Assembly: GCA_009699825.1 (NCBI GenBank)
Contig: WLNM01000046.1
Location: forward strand, 1 to 7,922
Direction: 5' to 3'
Length of the DNA stretch: 7,922 nt
DNA from: Actinomycetota bacterium
GTDB lineage: Bacteria; Actinomycetota; Actinomycetes; Nanopelagicales; Nanopelagicaceae
Position 1 is the stretch's first letter; every line of letters begins with the position of its first letter. Of this stretch, positions 1 to 5,257 are shown piece by piece. The position numbers were made by a program, and so were the translations under genes. The notes under the pieces are model-generated. The model ran no database searches and was not told the origin of the DNA. It saw only the letters and a program-made list of their open reading frames with translations.

Positions 1-42
1 CTGACTGGTCACGCAGCAGAAGTAGAGGAAGTAAAAAAATGA
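1..42 (+). CDS. ABC transporter ATP-binding protein, C-terminal end (partial)
   Basis: Only the last 13 codons are present. Frame 1 reads LTGHAAEVEEVKK and stops at TGA 40-42. The sequence ALTGH near the C-terminus is typical of DrrA-type drug/daunorubicin-resistance ATPases (ABC-2 exporters), and the next gene encodes the matching DrrB-type permease. The TGA overlaps the permease ATG as ATGA (39-42), which indicates translational coupling and supports a two-gene exporter. The nucleotide-binding domain itself lies outside the window, so the call rests on the tail motif and context. Confidence 0.7.
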   Translation: MTGHAAEVEEVKK

Positions 43-830
43 GCGCCTTAATTGATTCAATTGTTATTACAAAGCGCCAACTACTTCAGTTAGCACGTGT
101 TCCTGAAGTATTAATTTTCTCAACAATTCAACCAGTTATGTTTGTGTTGCTCTTTAGATATGTTTTTGGTGGGTCAATTAGCACAGGCCAACCAGGTGGT
201 TACGTGCAGTTATTGATGCCTGGCATATTTGTGCAAACAGTTGCTTTTACCTTGGCAGCAACTGCTTCGGGTCTTGCTGAAGACATGAAGAAGGGATTAA
301 TTGATCGTTTTAGATCACTTCCGATTGCACGCTCGGCTTTAGTAGTAGGAAGAACGCTCGGCGATTCATTACTTAACATCGTAGTTCTAGCTGTAATGGG
401 CGCGGCAGGATTTGTAGTTGGTTGGCGCCCAACTTCTGGAGTAATCAATGTTGCACTTGCATTCTTGTTCTTACTCTTTTTTGGTTATGCGCTCTCATGG
501 GTTGGAATTTATATTGGGCTTTCAGCTCGCGATGCAAGAGTTGTACAAAATGTTAGTTTCTTAGTTACTTTCCCATTAACATTTTTGTCTAACGCATTTG
601 CACCGACAACAGGAATGCCAAGACCGCTCCAATACGTTGCTGAGTGGAATCCAGTTTCAACGATGGTCGCTGCATGCCGCCAATTATTTGGACTCGAAAA
701 CCAATTTGGAGCAACTGCTGGGTCATTTCCAAGTGAGAATCCATTGACTATGTCATTGATTTATATGGCGATAATTATGATTATTTTTGTACCTATGAGT
801 GTTAGAAAATATAAGAACGCGAGTAATTAA
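39..830 (+). CDS. ABC-2 type transporter permease, DrrB-like
   Basis: A 263-aa integral membrane subunit of an ABC-2 exporter, expected to pair with the upstream ATPase to move a lipid, drug or other hydrophobic substrate outwards. About six hydrophobic segments are visible, roughly at residues 24-43, 56-79, 105-127, 134-158, 168-189 and 236-255. Family signatures are the cytoplasmic stretch SGLAEDMKKGLIDRFRSLPI after TM2 and WNPVSTMVAACRQLFG before the last segment, both typical of DrrB/NodJ-like permeases. The start ATG overlaps the ATPase stop (ATGA), with a GAGG element at 25-28 serving as ribosome binding site. The end overlaps the convergent greA stop by 4 nt. The substrate cannot be told from sequence; DrrB-type annotation does not imply daunorubicin. 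Confidence 0.88.
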   Translation: MSALIDSIVITKRQLLQLARVPEVLIFSTIQPVMFVLLFRYVFGGSISTGQPGGYVQLLMPGIFVQTVAFTLAATASGLAEDMKKGLIDRFRSLPIARSALVVGRTLGDSLLNIVVLAVMGAAGFVVGWRPTSGVINVALAFLFLLFFGYALSWVGIYIGLSARDARVVQNVSFLVTFPLTFLSNAFAPTTGMPRPLQYVAEWNPVSTMVAACRQLFGLENQFGATAGSFPSENPLTMSLIYMAIIMIIFVPMSVRKYKNASN

Positions 831-846
831 GAATAATACTCTGCGT
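817..846 (-). terminator. Candidate greA terminator hairpin over shared stop codons
   Basis: ACGCGAGTA (817-825) can pair with TACTC-t-GCGT (837-846), nine base pairs with one bulged T and an 11-nt loop that contains the overlapping stop codons of the permease and greA. In the greA direction the stem is followed by a T/A-rich run (reverse complement of 803-816, TCTTATATTTTCTA), fitting an imperfect intrinsic terminator. In the plus direction the downstream T content is weak (GCTTGATTTG). Energy was not computed. Confidence 0.4.
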
Positions 847-1303
847 GCTTGATTTGTACTGAAATAGTTTTTCCATTCGGTGCTGTAAATGAAACGCTTT
901 CTCCAACTTTCGCGCCCATAACTGCAGAACCAAGTGGAGATTTTTCGCTATAAACATCGAGATCACCAGATGCAATCTCTCTTGAACCTAGTAGAAACTT
1001 TGTTTCATCTCCAGCAACTATTGCTGTAACAACCATGCCTGCTCCAACAACACCATCGGCGCTCGCTGGTGGCGTACCGATATGTGCATTTTCTAACATT
1101 TGTTTTAGTTGGCGAATACGCGCTTCGATCTTGCCTTGTTCATCACGTGCGGCGTGATATCCACCGTTTTCTTTTAGATCTCCTTCAGCGCGTGCAGCTT
1201 CAATCTTTTTAATAATTTCAGCGCGCGCTTCACCTTCAAGGTGTGCCAATTCGGCAGTCAAACGATCTGCTGCTTCTTGCGTAAGCCATGTCTGTGATGT
1301 CAT
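827..1303 (-). CDS. greA: Transcription elongation factor GreA
   Basis: GreA enters the secondary channel of RNA polymerase and stimulates cleavage of the backtracked transcript 3' end, rescuing stalled complexes. From ATG at 1303 the protein is 158 aa, the same length as E. coli GreA. The N-terminal coiled coil (about residues 1-75) carries EAARAEGDLKENGGYHAARD, with D42 and E45 matching the acidic tip residues that hold the catalytic Mg2+. The C-terminal FKBP-like GreA/GreB domain follows (about 80-158). An in-frame upstream start at 1363 would add 20 unrelated residues and run into the DUF4307 gene, so it was not used. There is no Shine-Dalgarno before 1303, but a promoter ends 10 nt upstream, suggesting a leaderless or near-leaderless mRNA. 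The 3' end overlaps the convergent permease gene by 4 nt. Confidence 0.96.
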   Translation of the reverse strand: MTSQTWLTQEAADRLTAELAHLEGEARAEIIKKIEAARAEGDLKENGGYHAARDEQGKIEARIRQLKQMLENAHIGTPPASADGVVGAGMVVTAIVAGDETKFLLGSREIASGDLDVYSEKSPLGSAVMGAKVGESVSFTAPNGKTISVQIKHAEYYS

Positions 1304-1313
1304 AAGGGGTGTA

Positions 1314-1342
1314 ACGGTAGCGAAAGCGCCCGCAATTGTGAA
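1314..1342 (-). promoter_or_regulatory. Candidate greA promoter
   Basis: On the minus strand, TTCACA (1337-1342; one mismatch to TTGACA) is followed by a 17-nt spacer and TACCGT (1314-1319; matches the key first, second and last positions of TATAAT). The greA ATG begins 10 nt after the -10 box, so a usual start point would leave only about 1-4 nt of leader. It lies in the 44-nt gap between the DUF4307 stop and the greA start. It agrees with the lack of any purine-rich ribosome binding site there. Confidence 0.45.
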
Positions 1343-1347
1343 TTGAG

Positions 1348-1743
1348 TTATTTCACCCGACAACGCGCAACTATTGCATTTACTGCTGCACTACGCGTAG
1401 GAATCACAGTAATGCGTTCGAAATTTGCACGGCCAGGGGTGATTTCATCTTCGATTTCACCGACAATGTTCTTGTCCATATCACTTGCCTGCAAGGTGCA
1501 TGTCGCCGAAGTGCTCACATCATTTCTTTGCACCGCATATCGGATTGAAACTTCTTCATCAGAAACGATTGAGAAGGAAATCAGTGTTGTTCGAAACTCA
1601 GGATTGGCATGAAACAAACCTGCCCACAGAATCCAGATAATTCCAACTACGGCAAAAATCACTGCAGGCAACTTCCACCCTCTAGAAGCTTTCACCCCGT
1701 ACCTATCCTCGAATGAGAATTCTGAGGATCCCGTTGAATTCAT
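1348..1743 (-). CDS. DUF4307 family membrane protein
   Basis: A conserved actinobacterial protein of unknown function, 131 aa from ATG 1743. It has a short cytoplasmic N-terminus containing the family's RYG motif (DRYGVK), one transmembrane segment (about residues 26-44, PAVIFAVVGIIWILWAGL) and an extracytoplasmic domain with two cysteines (in ATCTLQASD and VARCRVK) that could form a disulfide. DUF4307 genes commonly sit beside greA in actinobacteria (Rv1081c next to Rv1080c), as here. An in-frame GTG at 1749 exists two codons upstream, but it lies only 2 nt after a GATAAT -10 box, so ATG 1743 as a leaderless start fits better. No function is proposed; the link to greA is by position only. 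Confidence 0.8.
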   Translation of the reverse strand: MNSTGSSEFSFEDRYGVKASRGWKLPAVIFAVVGIIWILWAGLFHANPEFRTTLISFSIVSDEEVSIRYAVQRNDVSTSATCTLQASDMDKNIVGEIEDEITPGRANFERITVIPTRSAAVNAIVARCRVK

Positions 1744-1751
1744 GTGCACAG

Positions 1752-1757
1752 ATTATC
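1752..1757 (-). promoter_or_regulatory. Candidate -10 box for leaderless DUF4307 mRNA
   Basis: GATAAT on the minus strand (five of six matches to TATAAT) ends 8 nt before ATG 1743, the spacing expected if transcription starts at or next to the A of the ATG. No Shine-Dalgarno is present. No convincing -35 was found at 16-18 nt; a TTGACA exists further upstream but at the wrong distance. An 8-bp perfect palindrome, TGTGCACA (1743-1750), lies between the -10 box and the ATG and could be a small operator or chance. Confidence 0.4.
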
Positions 1758-1780
1758 GTGGAAAGTGAGAGGATTTAGAC

Positions 1781-1918
1781 ATGCAAAAAGATGTCAATAT
1801 GGGTTTAGCAGGCTCGCTCACAATGATTTTCTTAACGGTTGCAGTTGTACTGCTGCTACGTAGTTTTTATAAGCGTTTCAATAGATTACAAAAAAACAAA
1901 GACAATCTACAGAGTTAA
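1781..1918 (+). CDS. Small single-pass membrane protein (45 aa)
   Basis: A short open frame from ATG 1781 to TAA 1916-1918 encodes 45 residues. An uncharged membrane segment, GLAGSLTMIFLTVAVVLLLR (residues 8-27), is followed by a basic tail (SFYKRFNRLQKNK). The order is short N-terminus, one membrane helix, positive cytoplasmic end, so the C-terminus is probably inside. A ribosome binding site (GAGAGG, 1767-1772) sits 8 nt before the ATG, and the stop is only 8 nt before the SURF1-like gene, making it the first gene of the operon. Actinobacteria often have a similar tiny 'membrane segment plus R-rich tail' protein at the matching place, after mca and before the prenyl synthase (Rv1083 region); that likeness is from memory. 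The function is unknown. Confidence 0.7.
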   Translation: MQKDVNMGLAGSLTMIFLTVAVVLLLRSFYKRFNRLQKNKDNLQS

Positions 1919-1926
1919 TTTCTCCT

Positions 1927-2619
1927 GTGGTTAAGAAATTTCTTGAGTACATAGCGCTACTTCTAATTGCTGCTGCTTTTGTTGGACTTGGGTTGTGGCA
2001 ACTAGATCGCGCACGCGATATGAAAACAATTCTGAATGCACCTCCTCCTGCAATCACTGCTCCCGTACCGCTGGAAAGTCTGGCTAAACCCCGAAGCGCA
2101 CTGGACACCAAAGTTGATAGCAAATCAGTGAGTGCATCTGGTTTTTACGTAATTAACTTCAGAGCGCCAAATCAAAAAGATAGTGCTGGAGTTGTTAAAG
2201 ATTGGGAAGTTGCGTTAATGCAAGTAGATACGACTTCGGCAATATTAGTTGTCAGAGGATTGTGGTCTGATCGTCTCAATGAACCACAGTTAGCAATGTC
2301 GAATCGAATCGAACTCACTGGAATTTTACGAGCGCATCAAAATGAAGATCGAGCTCTCAATTCCCCAGGGATCATCTCGCGGCTAGATAGCAGTGTCGTC
2401 GTTGGGCTAACAGATTTAGATTTGTATGACGGTTACGTCATGGCAATCGACGAAAAATATCGTGATGGTGAAATCTCCAGAACTCGTGTGACGCCAGAGA
2501 TGCGGACTTCTCGGATTCCCGGTTTTTATTGGCAACATATTTCATATGTTGTAATTTGGTGGCTCATGGCGGTGGTGGTGCTTTACCTTCCTATATATCG
2601 CCGTAGAGTTGCGGACTAA
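1927..2619 (+). CDS. SURF1-like cytochrome c oxidase assembly protein
   Basis: A 230-aa protein with SURF1 architecture: an N-terminal membrane helix (about residues 7-24), a long extracytoplasmic domain, and a C-terminal helix (about 207-224, in WQHISYVVIWWLMAVVVLYL). Family marks are GLGLWQLDRARDMK just after the first helix (SURF1 WQ-x-R-x-x-x-K), VVRGLW in the middle and a Y-x-x-x-W-W end helix. SURF1 proteins assist heme a insertion and assembly of aa3-type cytochrome oxidase. The start is GTG 1927, 8 nt after the small membrane gene, with no Shine-Dalgarno (the gap is pyrimidine-rich, TTTCTCCT), so it probably relies on translational coupling. It is followed by a DUF3817 gene 9 nt later, a usual SURF1 neighbour in actinobacteria. 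The family is divergent, hence moderate confidence in the role. Confidence 0.78.
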   Translation: MVKKFLEYIALLLIAAAFVGLGLWQLDRARDMKTILNAPPPAITAPVPLESLAKPRSALDTKVDSKSVSASGFYVINFRAPNQKDSAGVVKDWEVALMQVDTTSAILVVRGLWSDRLNEPQLAMSNRIELTGILRAHQNEDRALNSPGIISRLDSSVVVGLTDLDLYDGYVMAIDEKYRDGEISRTRVTPEMRTSRIPGFYWQHISYVVIWWLMAVVVLYLPIYRRRVAD

Positions 2620-2628
2620 GGGGGAAAA

Positions 2629-2928
2629 ATGAGCGGTGTATTGATGCGATTTAGAGTGATGGCGATTATTGCTGGGGTCATGTCACTGCTTTTATGGTTT
2701 GGCTATATGCCAGCTAAATACCTGCTTAATAATCCATCGCATTTAGATATGGTGCGCTGGGTACCAATAGTGCACGGATATCTCTATCCAATTTATATTT
2801 TAACTGCCATTCAGTTCGCAGCAGTTGCGCGTTTTCCTCTCAAGCGCATGATCGGTTTTATTCTGGCCGGAACTCTTCCAGTTGCTTCACTGATTGCGGA
2901 GCGTCGTGTTGTTAAGCAGTATTCGTAA
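2629..2928 (+). CDS. DUF3817 family membrane protein
   Basis: A 99-aa membrane protein of the actinobacterial DUF3817 family, function unknown. Three hydrophobic segments are visible (about residues 8-26, 47-68 and 73-90). Family features are RFRVMAIIAGVMSLLLWFGYMP with KYL after it, a conserved histidine in VPIVHGYLYPIY, and the C-terminal ERRV. It sits between SURF1 and the prenyltransferase. A GGGGGA element (2620-2625) immediately after the SURF1 stop acts as ribosome binding site, although only 3 nt from the ATG. Its last 23 nt overlap the next gene. Membership next to SURF1 hints at a respiratory membrane role, but this is only context. Confidence 0.82.
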   Translation: MSGVLMRFRVMAIIAGVMSLLLWFGYMPAKYLLNNPSHLDMVRWVPIVHGYLYPIYILTAIQFAAVARFPLKRMIGFILAGTLPVASLIAERRVVKQYS

Positions 2929-3706
2929 ACTAATTAAATCTGCTTTATACCCACTCTATGAGTGGCGACTTGTTCGTGCTTTAGATTTTTCACAAACTCC
3001 ACATCATGTGGGAGTTATTTTGGATGGAAACCGCAGGTGGGCGAAGGCTAATCAACTAGACCCTCATGACGTGGGTGTTTCAAATTCTGCACGCGGGCAT
3101 CGCGCAGGGGCTGAAAAGATTATTGAATTTTTAGGTTGGTGTGAAGAAGCAGAAGTTCGGGTTGTGACTCTGTGGTTGCTCTCAACGGATAACTTTAAGA
3201 GATCTCAAGAAGAGTTAGATACGCTGCTTAAAATTATCGGCGAAACTGTCGATGCGCTCGCAGCCACAAAGCGCTGGAATATTAAGGCGGTAGGCGCGTT
3301 AGATCTATTGCCGGAATGGCTGACCAAGAAGTTAACCGACCTCAAGCCATTTCGAATTGATGGCGTCGAAGTAAATGTTGCAATTAGTTATGGCGGTCGG
3401 CGCGAGATTGTCGATGCTGTGAAAAATTATCTTGTGACTAGCGCGGATCAGGGCAAGAGCCTTTCTGATGCAGCAGTAAACCTTGATGCAGATGAAATTT
3501 CCAAGTACTTATACACCGCAGGCCAACCAGATCCAGAGTTAATTATTAGAACATCTGGTGAACAACGACTCGGTGGCTTCTTGTTGTGGCAGAGCGCACT
3601 TTCGGAGTACTACTTCTGTGAAGCTTATTGGCCAGACTTTCGTCGTGTCGATTTTTTTCGAGCCTTAAGAGCCTATTCTTTGCGACATAGGAGATTCGGG
3701 GGATAA
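2906..3706 (+). CDS. Cis-prenyltransferase, probable short-chain (2Z,6E)-farnesyl diphosphate synthase type
   Basis: A UppS-family enzyme (266 aa from GTG 2906) that condenses isopentenyl diphosphate onto an allylic diphosphate in cis configuration. Visible motifs are GVILDGNRRWAKA (catalytic Asp, residue 40), GHRAGAEK, TLWLLSTDNF, ISYGGRREIV, and near the C-terminus PDPELIIRTSGEQRLGGFLLW plus SEYYF. The position matching E. coli UppS Ala69 is Leu91 here (LWLLS versus LYAFS). A large residue at this site shortens the product, as in M. tuberculosis Rv1086, which makes Z,E-farnesyl diphosphate. Synteny also matches Rv1086 rather than the long-chain enzyme near recO. Start choice: TTG 2894, GTG 2906 and TTG 2909 are all in frame; GGAG at 2898-2901 favours 2906 or 2909. 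The gene overlaps DUF3817 and precedes PhoH2 by 3 nt. Product length is inference. Confidence 0.88.
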   Translation: MLLSSIRKLIKSALYPLYEWRLVRALDFSQTPHHVGVILDGNRRWAKANQLDPHDVGVSNSARGHRAGAEKIIEFLGWCEEAEVRVVTLWLLSTDNFKRSQEELDTLLKIIGETVDALAATKRWNIKAVGALDLLPEWLTKKLTDLKPFRIDGVEVNVAISYGGRREIVDAVKNYLVTSADQGKSLSDAAVNLDADEISKYLYTAGQPDPELIIRTSGEQRLGGFLLWQSALSEYYFCEAYWPDFRRVDFFRALRAYSLRHRRFGG

Positions 3707-3709
3707 GGA

Positions 3710-5023
3710 TTGACTGCTAGTAATAAAGGGCGCAAGACATTTGTTCTCGATACCAGCGTTTTACTTGCAGATCCAGGGGCCCTGGCCCGCTTTGCCGAAC
3801 ATGAAGTCGTAGTTCCAATCGCAGTAATTGGTGAGTTAGAAACCAAGCGTGATCATCCTGAACTTGGTTATTTTGCGCGTGCAGCACTTCGAAGTCTTGA
3901 TGACATTAGATTGAAATATGGTCGCCTCGATCAACCCATTCAAATCAATCCAGAAGGCGGAACACTTTCAGTTGAGCTAAACCATACAGATCTAGGTTCT
4001 ATGCCGTATGGATTTTTACGTGATGGCACAAATGATTCACGAATCCTGGCAATTGCAAAAAATTTGATGACAGATGGCAAGGATGTTGTTCTAGTAACAA
4101 AAGATTTGCCGCTTCGCGTGAAGGCATCCTCTGTCGGAGTTGAAGCCCAAGAGTATTTAGCCGAACTAGTTTCCAGTAGCGGCTGGACTGGAATCGTAGA
4201 AATCACCGTCGGCTCTAACGTCATTGATGATTTATATGCATCTGATTTTGCAGATCATGAAGAAGCACATTCACTTCCAATTCATACAGGTGTGGTGCTT
4301 CACTCCGACCGAGCGAGCGCACTTGCCAGAGTTACACCGGATAAGAGATTGCAATTAGTCCGTGGAGATCGCACTGCATTTGGTTTACATGGCAGAAGCG
4401 CCGAACAGCGAATTGCACTAGATCTTTTACTCGATCCAGAAATTGGAATTATCTCGATGGGCGGACGCGCAGGTACCGGAAAATCGGCGCTCGCTTTATG
4501 TGCTGGTTTAGAAGCGGTAATGGAACGCCGCGCACACAAGAAGATTGTAATTTTTCGTCCGCTCTACCCGGTGGGCGGTCAAGAGTTGGGATATTTACCA
4601 GGCAGTGAAGGCGAAAAAATGTCGCCGTGGGCCCAAGCAGTCTTTGACACCTTGGGCGCTCTCGTGAGCCAACCCATCATTGATGAAATTATTTCCAGGG
4701 GATTGATAGAAGTCTTGCCGCTGACACATATCCGCGGACGCTCGCTGCATGACTCCTTTGTTATCGTCGATGAAGCGCAATCGCTAGAACGCGGAGTCTT
4801 GCTGACGGTGCTTTCTCGAATCGGGCAAGGCTCACGAGTTGTCCTGACTCACGATGTTGGTCAGCGAGATAACCTTCGAGTCGGCCGACACGATGGAGTT
4901 GTTGCCGTAGTTGAGACCCTCAAGGGCCATCCACTCTTTGCCCACGTGACCTTGACCCGGTCAGAGCGATCAGCTATCGCAGCCTTGGTCACCGAAATGC
5001 TGGAAGGTCCAATTCCTGGTTAA
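3710..5023 (+). CDS. phoH2: PIN domain-PhoH ATPase (PhoH2 type)
   Basis: A 437-aa two-domain protein. The N-terminal PIN ribonuclease domain (about residues 9-150) has candidate acidic metal-binding residues D14 (FVLDTSVLL), E42/E44 (IGELETKRDH), D109 (GTNDSRILA) and D132 (LVTKDLPLRVKA). The C-terminal PhoH P-loop domain (about 225-437) has Walker A GRAGTGKS (252-259) and Walker B VIVDEAQ (351-357). Both active sites look intact. M. tuberculosis PhoH2 (Rv1095) of the same layout unwinds and cleaves RNA in an ATP-dependent way. The start is TTG 3710, chosen because the PIN domain begins at once, no earlier ATG is possible after the upstream stop (3706), and a GGGGGA element (3698-3703) is 6 nt before it. 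It is the last gene of the operon. The PhoAT-type antitoxin gene seen upstream in mycobacteria is absent. Confidence 0.92.
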   Translation: MTASNKGRKTFVLDTSVLLADPGALARFAEHEVVVPIAVIGELETKRDHPELGYFARAALRSLDDIRLKYGRLDQPIQINPEGGTLSVELNHTDLGSMPYGFLRDGTNDSRILAIAKNLMTDGKDVVLVTKDLPLRVKASSVGVEAQEYLAELVSSSGWTGIVEITVGSNVIDDLYASDFADHEEAHSLPIHTGVVLHSDRASALARVTPDKRLQLVRGDRTAFGLHGRSAEQRIALDLLLDPEIGIISMGGRAGTGKSALALCAGLEAVMERRAHKKIVIFRPLYPVGGQELGYLPGSEGEKMSPWAQAVFDTLGALVSQPIIDEIISRGLIEVLPLTHIRGRSLHDSFVIVDEAQSLERGVLLTVLSRIGQGSRVVLTHDVGQRDNLRVGRHDGVVAVVETLKGHPLFAHVTLTRSERSAIAALVTEMLEGPIPG

Positions 5024-5145
5024 AGTTTAATCTCACACTCACATTTCGGACATATCAGACTTTCTCTACGCTGACCTGCGCTTTTACTTATCCCCAATTA
5101 TAGATTTTTATATGAGTTTGCGACTCACGCCCGTATTAAGTTGCT

Positions 5146-5228
5146 CGACCCACCCCTACAAGACACTCTAAAGCCATTCCCCCGTAACTTTGACCCCTGA
5201 ATTTTTCAGGGCGTACGGGGTTGGGACG
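5146..5228 (+). promoter_or_regulatory. Structured leader candidate upstream of the transglycosylase gene
   Basis: The gap 5024-5257 carries a strong nested inverted repeat. CCCCGTA (5180-5186) pairs perfectly with TACGGGG (5214-5220), enclosing CCCTGAA (5195-5201) pairing with TTCAGGG (5205-5211). The segment GGGGTTGGGACG (5217-5228) can also pair with CGACCCACCCC (5146-5156) with one mismatch and one bulge; the GGGG part competes with the first helix, while GGGACG/CGACCC could coexist as a closing stem. There is no T-run after the hairpin, so it is not a simple terminator, and the gene's ribosome binding site follows 16 nt after the last helix. AT-rich -10-like sequences (TATAGA 5099-5104) upstream could give a leader of about 150 nt. 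It does not match a riboswitch consensus that I know, including the c-di-AMP (ydaO) one. The helices are seen; a regulatory role is inference. Confidence 0.4.
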
Positions 5229-5240
5229 AAGTAAATCGAG

Positions 5241-5248
5241 AAAGGAGG
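5241..5248 (+). promoter_or_regulatory. Strong Shine-Dalgarno of the transglycosylase gene
   Basis: AAAGGAGG lies 9 nt before ATG 5258 and is the best ribosome binding site in the window. It fixes the start and suggests high translation, in contrast to the weak or absent sites of most genes here. Confidence 0.8.
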
Positions 5249-5257
5249 GCGCTGGAT

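Noticed and set aside
1304..1363. Longer GreA with an in-frame start at 1363
   Set aside because: The extra 20 residues have no GreA family character, the start overlaps the DUF4307 gene, and a promoter lies between 1363 and 1303. The 158-aa form matches the family length.
1343..1612. Plus-strand frame of 89 codons antisense to DUF4307
   Set aside because: No family resemblance and no ribosome binding site; it fully overlaps a recognisable gene on the other strand.
1731..1780. Plus-strand promoter for the small membrane gene
   Set aside because: TTGAAT (1735-1740) and TATCGT/GATTAT elements occur, but the spacings (11-14 nt) do not suit a standard promoter, so none is annotated although one is expected nearby.
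3940..4780. Several minus-strand frames inside phoH2
   Set aside because: All lie opposite a clear PIN-PhoH coding region, with no recognisable domains; they are codon-use shadows.
5209..5249. Possible G-quadruplex from G-runs around the ribosome binding site
   Set aside because: Four G-runs exist, but the last is separated by about 21 nt and the others are better explained by the hairpin pairing with C-runs.
5024..5257. c-di-AMP (ydaO/yuaA) riboswitch before the transglycosylase gene
   Set aside because: Expected for actinobacterial wall hydrolase genes, so it was looked for, but the conserved blocks (such as the GAATCCGTCAGCTAAC-like segment) are not present; only the unrelated nested hairpin is seen.
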